Positions 1 through 6,090 of a stretch of DNA of 8,541 nucleotides are shown piece by piece (position 1 is the stretch's first letter; every line of letters begins with the position of its first letter). The stretch is from Candidatus Omnitrophota bacterium (GTDB taxonomy: Bacteria > Omnitrophota > Gorgyraeia > Tantalellales > Tantalellaceae), in contig JAQUNB010000037.1 of assembly GCA_028717825.1 (NCBI GenBank), forward strand, positions 1-8,541, given 5' to 3'. The position numbers and the translations under genes are program-made. A model generated the notes under the pieces. The model was not told where the DNA came from. It saw only the letters and a program-made list of their open reading frames with translations, and searched no databases.

Positions 1-149
1 TTGATCACAAGCCTTAGGTTGCTTTTGATCATTTTTTGCCGCGCCTTCTTGTCTCCCCTTTTCACTTTGCAGGCAAGTTCTTTTTCCTCGACAGGGGAAA
101 GAAGCGGAAGGTCCCTTATGTCCTTTAGGTAAAGTTTTATAGCATCCAT
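1..149 (-). CDS. rpoD: RNA polymerase sigma factor, sigma-70 family (RpoD-like), N-terminal fragment
   Basis: The 49 visible codons begin MDAIKLYLKDIRDLPLLSPV and continue into EEKELACKVKRGDKKA and KSNLRLVI. This is the region 1.2 to early region 2.1 signature of group 1/2 sigma-70 factors (YL+I...LL...EE..LA..I..GD..A...L...NLRLV). The gene runs off the left edge, so regions 2.2 to 4 (promoter recognition) are not seen. The start is well defined: reading upstream in frame there is no ATG, GTG or TTG before a TAA at 261-263, so the ATG at 149 is the first possible start. The ribosome binding site is weak (an A-rich stretch with a GGA about 13 nt upstream). The protein therefore starts directly at region 1.2 with no acidic region 1.1, unlike textbook RpoD/SigA. 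Its position at the end of the recO-glyS-ppdK block, where Firmicutes place sigA, favours the housekeeping factor, but a group 2 paralogue cannot be excluded. Confidence 0.85.
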   Translation of the reverse strand, partial: MDAIKLYLKDIRDLPLLSPVEEKELACKVKRGDKKARQKMIKSNLRLVI

Positions 150-172
150 ATTTTTTCTTGTCCGCGTGACAC

Positions 173-201
173 AAAGAGCGACACCACAAAAACCGCTCTT
201 T
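173..201 (-). repeat. short hairpin in the sigma-factor leader
   Basis: A perfect 8-bp inverted repeat, AAAGAGCG (173-180) against CGCTCTTT (194-201), encloses a 13-nt loop. It lies 23 nt upstream of the sigma-factor start codon, so a transcript arriving from ppdK would carry it in the leader. On the transcribed strand its 3' arm ends in UUU followed by GUGUC, which is not a convincing terminator tail. A role in translation or mRNA stability of the sigma factor is possible but only inferred, and an 8-bp stem can arise by chance. Confidence 0.4.
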
Positions 202-245
202 TCTCCGCGAACTTTACCCTTTCTTTTTTTGATTTTGTTTTTCCC

Positions 246-279
246 GCGGCCCGCATCCCCTTAGAGGGATACGGGCCGC
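246..279 (-). repeat. strong intergenic hairpin between ppdK and the sigma factor
   Basis: A 14-bp stem (246-259 with 266-279) encloses a 6-nt loop and begins 21 nt after the ppdK stop. The stem is GC-rich. Its single non-Watson-Crick position (254/271) is a G-U wobble in minus-strand RNA and an A-C mismatch in plus-strand RNA, which fits formation in the ppdK transcript. On that strand the hairpin is followed by GGGAAAAACAAAATC, not by a U-tract, so it is not a canonical intrinsic terminator. It may stabilise the ppdK 3' end, act in factor-dependent termination, or be a dispersed palindromic repeat. Confidence 0.6.
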
Positions 280-300
280 AGGAGACAATAACCTACGTTA

Positions 301-3069
301 CTATTTTCCGCTAACAGCCGCCTGAGCCGCCGCAAGTCTTGCTATCGGCACACGGAACGGTGAACAGCTTACATAATTCATCCCAACTTTATAGCAAAAA
401 GCTATAGAAGCGGGATCCCCCCCGTGCTCGCCGCAAATACCGACCTTTAATTGCGGTTTTGTCTTACGGCCTCTTTTTATGCCTATATCGATAAGCTGGC
501 CCACTCCCTCCTGATCCAGCGACTGGAAAGGGTCTTCAGGGAGTATATGTTTTTCGAGATAAGAACTGAGGAAGCTGCCCATATCGTCGCGCGAAAAACC
601 AAAGCTCATCTGGGTCAGATCATTTGTCCCAAACGAGAAGAACTCGGTAACTTCGGCGATCTTATCCGCCATAAGGGCCGCCCTCGGTATTTCGATCATC
701 GTACCGACCATAAAAGGCAGTTTTTTTAGATCATATTTTTTTATTACCTCTTGCGCGACGCGCTCGATTATGGCCTTTTGGTCCACTATTTCTTTTTCGA
801 GCCCGACAACAGGTATCATGATCTCTGGCATAACTTTCTTGTTCGCCTTTATCAGCTCCGCCGCTGATTCAAGTATGGCCCTTGCCTGCATCTCGGTTAT
901 TTCCGGATATGTTACGCCGAGCCGAACACCTCTATGCCCCATCATTGGGTTGCTTTCCTTTAAGTTGGCGGCTCTTTTTTCTATTGTCTCGATGCTTATA
1001 TTGAGGCTATCGGCCAATTCCGCCAGTTGCTCCTTGTCATGAGGCACAAATTCATGGAGCGGCGGGTCCAGAAGCCTTATTGTGACCGGGAGCCCTTCCA
1101 TCGCTTCAATAGTCCCTTTTATATCGCTTTTCACATACGGGAACAATTCTTCCAGGGCGGTTTTTCTTTCAGTGATATTTTCCGAAAGTATCATTTTACG
1201 CAGTTTAAACAAGGGTTCCGCGGAACCTTCCCCGTAAAACATGTGTTCCGTCCTGAATAGCCCTATTCCTTCCGCACCGAATTCTCTGGCCTTTTTCGCG
1301 TCTTCCGGAGTATCCGCGTTCGTCCTTATATTCATTTTCCGGACAGAATCACAGATCTTAAGAAAACTACCCAGCACCTTATTTTCTTTGCTGGCGTCGA
1401 TCATCGGCATCGCGCCTTTATACACAAGCCCTTTCGTGCCATTAAGAGAGATTATGTCGCCCTCTTTCAGTTCCAGGCCGTCAATCTCGATCTCTTTTTT
1501 AGCGTAATCGATCTTCATCGCGCCGCAGCCGACTATGCAGCATTTGCCCCAGCCGCGCGCAACAAGCGCCGCATGAGAAGTCATTCCGCCTCTTGCTGTA
1601 AGAATGGCCTGAGCGGCTCTCATACCTTCAACGTCCTCGGGATTAGTTTCTTCTCTCACCATGATGACCTTATGGCCTTTTTTAGCCAGCTCCACGGCGG
1701 TTTCGGAATCAAAAACTATCTCTCCCTGAGCGCCACCGGGACCTGCCGGTAAACCTTTCGCGATCGCTTTGGTCTTTTTTTCAACCTCCGGATCGATAAT
1801 AGGATGGAGAAGCTCATCCAGCTGTGACGGTAACACCCTCATGACAGCTTCTTCTTTTGAGATAAGTTTCTCGCCCACCATATCCACAGCTATTTTTACC
1901 GCCGCCGGCCCATTCCTTTTGCCAACACGCGTCTGCAGCATATAGAGAGTTCCTTCTTCGATCGTAAATTCTATATCCTGCATATCGCGGTAATGTTTCT
2001 CAAGCCTTCTTTGGATACCATCCAGTTGTTTATACGCCACCGGCATGATATCTATAAGCATGTCGTTATGCTTATTCTGATCATTCTGGGAATTAGCGTT
2101 TATCGGAGATGGGGTCCTTATTCCAGCGACAACGTCCTCTCCCTGTGCGTTCACAAGATATTCACCGTAGAATTTATGGTCCCCGTTGCCCGGATTTCTT
2201 GTAAAAGCCACACCGGTCGCGGAATTATTTCCCATATTCCCGAAAACCATCGCTTGTACATTAACAGCAGTCCCCCATTCTCCGGGGATACCTTCTATTT
2301 GTCTATAGGATTTTGCCCTCTTCCCGTTCCATGACGCGAAAACCGCGCCAATACCGCCCCAAAGCTGCTGCATGGGATCGTCCGGAAATTCTTTACCAAG
2401 AACCTCTTTTATCTTTTTCTTGTAGTCTTGGCAGATCTCTTTAAGGTCTTTCACGCTTAGATCAGTGTCGCTTTTCGCGCCAACCTTCTCTTTCTTTGCG
2501 TGAAGTATTTTCTCAAGTTGTTGTCTTATACCTTTACCTTCCGCGACCTCTATCCCCGCAGCTTTTTCCATAACAACGTCGGAATACATCGTTATGAGGC
2601 GCCTGTAAGCGTCATAAACGAAACGTTCGTTTCCGCTTTTCTTAACAAGGCCAGGGATGGTTTTTGTCGTAAGCCCCACATTAAGCACCGTCTCCATCAT
2701 GCCGGGCATCGATTTACGCGCGCCGGAACGAACAGAGACCAAAAGGGGATTTTCCGGATCCCCGAATTTTTTGCCCATTATTTTCTCAACTTTTTTTATC
2801 GCCTCTTCAACTTCGGCGTTAAGCGTGGCAGGATATTTTTTGCCGTTCTTATAATAATGTGTGCAAACTTCCGTCGTTATCGTGAAACCCGCCGGTACAG
2901 GCAGTTTCAGATCGGGGTGCCCCGCCATTTCGGCGAGATTAGCGCCTTTACCACCTAACAAATTTTTCATATCCGCTTTCCCGTCGGCCTTACCGTTGCC
3001 GAAAAAGTAAACGTTTTTATTCTTTTTCGACGAGATCTTCTTTCCCTTTGCAGCAATCTTCTTAGCCAT
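301..3069 (-). CDS. ppdK: pyruvate, phosphate dikinase
   Basis: This enzyme interconverts pyruvate + ATP + Pi and PEP + AMP + PPi in the cytoplasm, linking glycolysis and gluconeogenesis. All three domains are intact. The N-terminal ATP-binding part has GGKGANLAEM (39-48) and SVRSGARKSMPGM (112-124). The swivelling phosphohistidine domain has GGMTSHAA with catalytic His499; Thr497, two residues before it, is the position phosphorylated by regulatory proteins in plants. The C-terminal PEP/pyruvate barrel has GLFRTEHM (603-610), NPMMGHRGVRLG (707-718), SFGTNDLTQ (812-820) and GICGEHGG with catalytic Cys879. Length is 922 aa, close to the family's roughly 870-930. I start at 3069 (MAKKIAAKGKK) because a strong AAGGAGG precedes it; a longer frame from 3099 has no such site and contains the Shine-Dalgarno inside its own coding sequence. 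The first 19 residues hold eight lysines and precede the usual VYFF start of the enzyme. It follows glyS and ends 151 nt before the sigma factor. No DUF299 PPDK regulator lies beside it here. Confidence 0.97.
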   Translation of the reverse strand: MAKKIAAKGKKISSKKNKNVYFFGNGKADGKADMKNLLGGKGANLAEMAGHPDLKLPVPAGFTITTEVCTHYYKNGKKYPATLNAEVEEAIKKVEKIMGKKFGDPENPLLVSVRSGARKSMPGMMETVLNVGLTTKTIPGLVKKSGNERFVYDAYRRLITMYSDVVMEKAAGIEVAEGKGIRQQLEKILHAKKEKVGAKSDTDLSVKDLKEICQDYKKKIKEVLGKEFPDDPMQQLWGGIGAVFASWNGKRAKSYRQIEGIPGEWGTAVNVQAMVFGNMGNNSATGVAFTRNPGNGDHKFYGEYLVNAQGEDVVAGIRTPSPINANSQNDQNKHNDMLIDIMPVAYKQLDGIQRRLEKHYRDMQDIEFTIEEGTLYMLQTRVGKRNGPAAVKIAVDMVGEKLISKEEAVMRVLPSQLDELLHPIIDPEVEKKTKAIAKGLPAGPGGAQGEIVFDSETAVELAKKGHKVIMVREETNPEDVEGMRAAQAILTARGGMTSHAALVARGWGKCCIVGCGAMKIDYAKKEIEIDGLELKEGDIISLNGTKGLVYKGAMPMIDASKENKVLGSFLKICDSVRKMNIRTNADTPEDAKKAREFGAEGIGLFRTEHMFYGEGSAEPLFKLRKMILSENITERKTALEELFPYVKSDIKGTIEAMEGLPVTIRLLDPPLHEFVPHDKEQLAELADSLNISIETIEKRAANLKESNPMMGHRGVRLGVTYPEITEMQARAILESAAELIKANKKVMPEIMIPVVGLEKEIVDQKAIIERVAQEVIKKYDLKKLPFMVGTMIEIPRAALMADKIAEVTEFFSFGTNDLTQMSFGFSRDDMGSFLSSYLEKHILPEDPFQSLDQEGVGQLIDIGIKRGRKTKPQLKVGICGEHGGDPASIAFCYKVGMNYVSCSPFRVPIARLAAAQAAVSGK

Positions 3070-3081
3070 TTTTAACTCTTG

Positions 3082-3088
3082 CCTCCTT
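3082..3088 (-). promoter_or_regulatory. ribosome binding site deciding the ppdK start
   Basis: AAGGAGG on the minus strand ends 12 nt before the ATG at 3069. It is the best Shine-Dalgarno match I noticed in the window. It lies inside the alternative longer reading frame that begins at 3099, so it argues for initiation at 3069. The 12-nt spacing is slightly long. Confidence 0.8.
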
Positions 3089-3137
3089 TTTGTTTTCATA
3101 CATCAACTTAATACTTTACCACTAACGCAATCACGAG

Positions 3138-3165
3138 GTAAGGAACAGGCATGCCTGCTCCCTAC
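3138..3165 (-). repeat. 28-nt palindrome in the glyS-ppdK gap
   Basis: Two 14-nt arms (3138-3151 and 3152-3165) centred on GCATGC can pair along their whole length if the centre is opened as a 4-nt loop, giving about 12 bp. The two imperfect positions (3141/3162 and 3145/3158) are both G-U in minus-strand RNA and A-C in plus-strand RNA. It begins 12 nt after the glyS stop. On the transcribed strand it is followed by CTCGTGATTGCG, with no U-run, so it is not a standard terminator. The motif GGGAGCAGGCATGCCTG looks like a dispersed palindromic (REP-like) repeat, but that cannot be shown from one copy. Confidence 0.6.
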
Positions 3166-3176
3166 AACAACCATTT

Positions 3177-4493
3177 TTAAACTATCTTTGTTGAAAGATA
3201 TTCTTTCAATCTGGTGGCCTCTATCCTTTCCTGAGCCATCGTATCACGGTCCCTGACAGTTACTTTACCGTCGGTCAAAGATTCTACATCTACCGTCACG
3301 CAGAAAGGCGTCCCGATCTCATCCTGCCGGCGATAAAGCCGACCGATAGCGGCGGTATCGTCATAGACGACCCTGTAATTTCCCTTTATATCCTCCCGGA
3401 TCTTATGGGCCATTTCCACTATCCCGGGATTATTTTTAAGAAGCGGCAGAACCGCGGCTTTGATCGGGGCAAGTTTTTTATTCAGTGATAGGAATACCCT
3501 CTCCCTGTCTTTCACGGTCTCTTTTCTATAGGAATCCAAAAGTAACGCAAGCACGGCCCTGTCAACACCACCGGAAGGTTCTATAACATACGGGGTATAC
3601 CGCTCCCCTGTTGCGGTGTCAAAGTAATTCAGATCTTGACCGCTAATCTGGGAATGTTGTTTCAGGTCAAAATCCTTGCGGTTCGCGACGCCCTCAAGCT
3701 CGGACCATCCCATAGGGAAAAGATATTCTATGTCGTGGCACCTTTTGGCATAATGTGCGAGCTCATCTTTCTCGTGCTCGCGGAGCCGCAGGTTCTCTTT
3801 CCGTATCCCCAGAGAAACATACCAGTTCAGTCTCTCATTCACCCAATAATCATACCACTTTTCGTCTTCACCGGGTTTCACAAAAAATTCGAGTTCCATC
3901 TGCTCGAATTCTCTGCTCCTAAAAGTAAAATTTCCGGTTGTGATCTCGTTCCTGAAGGATTTGCCTATCTGCGCCACGCCGAACGGCGGCTTTCTTCGGG
4001 ATGTGGTCAGGATATTCGCGAAATTAACAAAGATCCCCTGCGCCGTTTCGGGCCTAAGGTAAACTTCCTGCGCCTCACCCTCGACAGACCCGAGCTGTGT
4101 CTTGAACATAAGGTTAAAACTTTTTGGCGACAAAAGCGCGCCCCCGCATTCAGGGCACTTATCGCCTTTCACATGATCCACTCTGAACCTCTTTTTGCAT
4201 TCTTTGCAATCCGAAAGCATGTCCGCGAAAGACCCGACATGGCCCGACGCTTTCCATGTCTCCGGATTCATGAGTATCGCGGCGTCCAGACCCTCTACGT
4301 CGTCACGGTCGTAGACCATGCTCTTCCACCAGGATTCTTTCACGTTCTTCTTTAGCTCTACTCCCAGCGGCCCGTAATCCCATACGCTTCCGATACCACC
4401 GTATATTTCGCTGTCCTGAAAAATAAAGCCACGCCTTTTACAAAGGTTCGCGATCTCTTTTAGCTCAACGTTCACCATTCTGTCTTCGCCCAT
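3177..4493 (-). CDS. glyS: glycyl-tRNA synthetase, dimeric class II (alpha2) type
   Basis: This enzyme charges tRNA-Gly with glycine. It is the single-chain homodimeric type, not the GlyQ/GlyS alpha2-beta2 type. Visible signatures are the N-terminal GFIFQDSEIYGG (22-33) and WDYGPLGVELKKN (38-50) of motif 1, a zinc-ribbon-like insertion with CKEC (96-99) and CPEC (113-116), RPETAQGIF (147-155), motif 2 with FRNE (180-183) and FRSREFEQMELEFF (191-204), and motif 3 with EPSGGVDRAVLALL (305-318). The C-terminal anticodon-binding domain starts near LAPIKAAVLPL (341) and includes IGRLYRRQDEIGTPFCVTVD (383-402). At 438 aa it is a little short but complete. The start at 4493 has a modest AAAGAGAG upstream; Met6 (4478) is an alternative. 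It lies 33 nt after recO, so co-transcription is likely. The leader is too short for the T-box that often controls glycyl-tRNA synthetase genes in Firmicutes. Confidence 0.97.
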   Translation of the reverse strand: MGEDRMVNVELKEIANLCKRRGFIFQDSEIYGGIGSVWDYGPLGVELKKNVKESWWKSMVYDRDDVEGLDAAILMNPETWKASGHVGSFADMLSDCKECKKRFRVDHVKGDKCPECGGALLSPKSFNLMFKTQLGSVEGEAQEVYLRPETAQGIFVNFANILTTSRRKPPFGVAQIGKSFRNEITTGNFTFRSREFEQMELEFFVKPGEDEKWYDYWVNERLNWYVSLGIRKENLRLREHEKDELAHYAKRCHDIEYLFPMGWSELEGVANRKDFDLKQHSQISGQDLNYFDTATGERYTPYVIEPSGGVDRAVLALLLDSYRKETVKDRERVFLSLNKKLAPIKAAVLPLLKNNPGIVEMAHKIREDIKGNYRVVYDDTAAIGRLYRRQDEIGTPFCVTVDVESLTDGKVTVRDRDTMAQERIEATRLKEYLSTKIV

Positions 4494-4526
4494 TTGTCTC
4501 TCTTTTCTTTTGATTCGTGAATTTTA

Positions 4527-5300
4527 TTACCCAACCTTGAGTATTCCGTCTCGCTCGAGTCTATCAAGAAACTTTAACGATTTTACGGATCGGGCAATGT
4601 GATATTCAAGAAAATCCCTTAACAATTTCTCGATCTCTTTTCCTACCTCTCTACTCACTTTCACGTGTTCCGTTCTGTTAAGCTCGCTTTTTTGAATGCG
4701 ACGCAAAAAATTTACGGTCCCAAGGGATACATCCATATAAGGTTTTTTATCTTCGCCTAGGCACTTAGGGCACAAGGCCCCGCCCTCTTTAAAGCTGAAC
4801 TTACATCCCTTATCTATCGCGCTCCCGCACGAAACACACGAATCAAGCTCGGGATCCAGTCCTATCGCTCTTAGGAATTTTAACTCGAATATCCTGCTTA
4901 TCCGCCTCGGGCTTGAAGTACCGCCCAACAATTTCAGACAATCCAGCAAAACATTAAACAACTGGATATTTTCATCGTTGTCAGCGGCGGCGATATCTAC
5001 TAATTCTATAAAATAATTCGCGTATGTCAATCTTTCTATATCTTTTTTTACCGACGAAAAATAATCAAGCGTCTCGCAATGCGTTATAAGGTCCATTTGC
5101 TGCTTTTTTTTCTTGTAAAACAAGAACCGGCATCGCGTAAAAGGCTCGAAATTTCCGGCGAATTGGGGATATGGATCCCTCACGCCTTTTATAACGCCTT
5201 TAATTTTTCCGAACTCTTTTGTAAAAATAACAAGTATAAAACTGGTCTCTCTTAAATAATACTTCCTTAAAATGATACCTTCTAAACTTTGAGCCGGCAT
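4527..5300 (-). CDS. recO: DNA repair protein RecO
   Basis: RecO is the RecFOR-pathway mediator that binds ssDNA and SSB and helps load RecA at gaps. The N-terminal OB-fold begins with the typical SLEGIILRKYYLRETSFILVIFT (5-27) and GKIKGVIKGVR (31-41). A helical middle follows (KDIERLTYANYFIELVD, 86-102). The C-terminal half carries a zinc site with CVSC (155-158) and CPKC (177-180), after ELKFLRAIGLDPELD (139-153). Length, 257 aa, is normal. The start at 5300 is the first Met of the recognisable OB-fold; a GGAG lies 13 nt upstream, somewhat far. The gap to the upstream DUF502 gene is 25 nt and to glyS 33 nt, so it reads as one operon. RecO beside YbeY, DgkA and GlyRS is a widely conserved arrangement, which supports the call. 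Confidence 0.95.
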   Translation of the reverse strand: MPAQSLEGIILRKYYLRETSFILVIFTKEFGKIKGVIKGVRDPYPQFAGNFEPFTRCRFLFYKKKKQQMDLITHCETLDYFSSVKKDIERLTYANYFIELVDIAAADNDENIQLFNVLLDCLKLLGGTSSPRRISRIFELKFLRAIGLDPELDSCVSCGSAIDKGCKFSFKEGGALCPKCLGEDKKPYMDVSLGTVNFLRRIQKSELNRTEHVKVSREVGKEIEKLLRDFLEYHIARSVKSLKFLDRLERDGILKVG

Positions 5301-5325
5301 TTTTTTACTTCATCTCCATAAGGAT

Positions 5326-5967
5326 CTATGGCATCTTTTCGCTTTTGGCTGAGTCACCTACGGCACCGCCCGAGATAACCAATTTCATACCTTCCTCAAC
5401 ACTCATATTCAGAAAAATAATATCACCTTTAGGGACTATGATAAAAACCCCGGTAGTCGGGTTTGGTGTCGTCGGCATAAAAACATGGATCCCTGTCTCT
5501 CCTGTGATCTTCGCTATTTCACCCCTGGCGACGCCTGTGGTAAACCCGACCGAATATAAACCTTTTCGCGGAAATTCGACAAGAACTACTTCCTTGAAGA
5601 TCGTTCTCCCCTGCCCGATAAAAGACGAAAATATCTGTTTTGCCGCGTTATAGATCTTACCCAAAAACGGGAGTTTAATAAAAATACCCTCGAACACGGA
5701 AAAAACACGGTTAATAAAAAGTATTTTCGCCCCCCAGCCTATGAAGACTATTAAGAAAATAACCGTAAAGAAAATTATGATCTTGACCAAATGGTAATAT
5801 TCAGGGCCTTTTAAAAGCGGGTAAAAAATCTTAAATATCGGATCAAGCATAGCGTTGTTCACATTGACTAGTATAAATCTCACGAGCAAGACCGTTATGG
5901 TTATCGGCAACAGAATAACTATGCCGTTCACAAAATTTACAATAAACTTATTCCAAATATGCCTCAT
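5326..5967 (-). CDS. DUF502 family membrane protein
   Basis: I recognise this as the DUF502 family (bacterial homologues of plant LIKE-COV proteins); the molecular function is not established. Two hydrophobic helices are visible, about residues 10-34 (NFVNGIVILLPITITVLL) and 60-78 (LVKIIIFFTVIFLIVFIGW), so it should sit in the inner membrane. After them come the family's conserved segments: IKLPFLGKIYNAAKQI (97-112), VEFPRKGLYSVGFTT (130-144), FMPTTPNPTTGVFIIVPKGD (163-182) and MSVEEGMKLVISGG (188-201). Total length of 213 aa is typical. The start is clear: AAGGAGA ends 5 nt before the ATG at 5967. It follows the repeat-containing 123-nt gap and precedes recO by 25 nt. It occupies the place where Firmicutes usually have cdd and era. 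Its neighbours suggest an envelope or stress-related job, but that is only association. Confidence 0.93.
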   Translation of the reverse strand: MRHIWNKFIVNFVNGIVILLPITITVLLVRFILVNVNNAMLDPIFKIFYPLLKGPEYYHLVKIIIFFTVIFLIVFIGWGAKILFINRVFSVFEGIFIKLPFLGKIYNAAKQIFSSFIGQGRTIFKEVVLVEFPRKGLYSVGFTTGVARGEIAKITGETGIHVFMPTTPNPTTGVFIIVPKGDIIFLNMSVEEGMKLVISGGAVGDSAKSEKMP

Positions 5968-5980
5968 TTTTTCTCCTTCG

Positions 5981-6088
5981 AAAAAACTGAATACAATCTT
6001 ATAAACAACAAACTGATATCATTGCGAGCGTTATATGCGAAGCAATAATATCAGGAATATTTATAAGATGTTTTCTATTCAAAAAACT
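5981..6088. repeat. MITE-like nested inverted repeat with 8-nt flanking direct repeats
   Basis: The gap between dgkA-PAP2 and DUF502 is almost filled by one symmetrical element. Identical AAAAAACT copies lie at 5981-5988 and 6081-6088. Just inside each is GAATA on the left and its complement on the right (5989-5993, 6076-6080). Next come perfect 10-bp arms ATCTTATAAA (5996-6005 with 6060-6069). Next is a 13-bp stem CTGATAT-ATTGC (6013-6025 with 6042-6054) with one G-U/A-C position. The layout (target-site-like direct repeats, terminal inverted repeats, internal palindrome, no coding capacity, about 92 bp between the repeats) is that of a miniature transposable element. The direct repeats are A-rich and could be chance, and no second copy lies in this window, so mobility is inferred. 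Confidence 0.5.
6021..6046. repeat. degenerate REP-type palindrome core
   Basis: The core reads ATTGCGAGCG, then TTATAT, then GCGAAGCAAT. From memory, a dispersed palindrome of the form ATTGCGAGCG-AA-GCGAAGCAAT (complement ATTGCTTCGC...) occurs in many unrelated bacterial genomes. Here both 10-nt halves match and the 2-nt centre is replaced by TTATAT. I treat it as a member or relic of that repeat family nested in the larger symmetrical element. The family assignment rests on recollection, not on a search. Confidence 0.5.
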
Positions 6089-6090
6089 AT

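Noticed and set aside
220..279. Intrinsic terminator made of the hairpin and the T-rich tract at 221-243
   Set aside because: On the transcribed minus strand the tract is A-rich and follows the hairpin as A, not U. On the plus strand the T-run precedes the hairpin. Neither orientation gives a canonical terminator.
451..2958. Several plus-strand open frames opposite ppdK (for example 451-729, 1993-2334, 2500-2958)
   Set aside because: All are antisense shadows of an intact, fully motif-supported PPDK gene.
3070..3099. N-terminal extension of PPDK from the ATG at 3099
   Set aside because: There is no Shine-Dalgarno upstream of 3099, whereas a strong AAGGAGG lies inside this extension and serves the ATG at 3069.
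3100..3137. Possible promoter for ppdK (TTACCT, 17 nt, TAAAGT on the minus strand)
   Set aside because: Only 3 of 6 and 4 of 6 matches to the -35 and -10 consensus; too weak to claim.
3636..4355. Long plus-strand open frame of 239 codons opposite glyS
   Set aside because: It is fully antisense to a certain glycyl-tRNA synthetase gene, its translation has no recognisable domain, and its openness follows from the codon use of glyS.
4494..4526. T-box riboswitch upstream of glyS
   Set aside because: The gap to recO is only 33 nt, far too short for a T-box leader, and no specifier or antiterminator motif is visible.
5305..5319. Four-codon mini-frame (ATG GAG ATG AAG TAA) just before recO
   Set aside because: It is too short to support, and its GGAG is better explained as part of the recO ribosome binding region.
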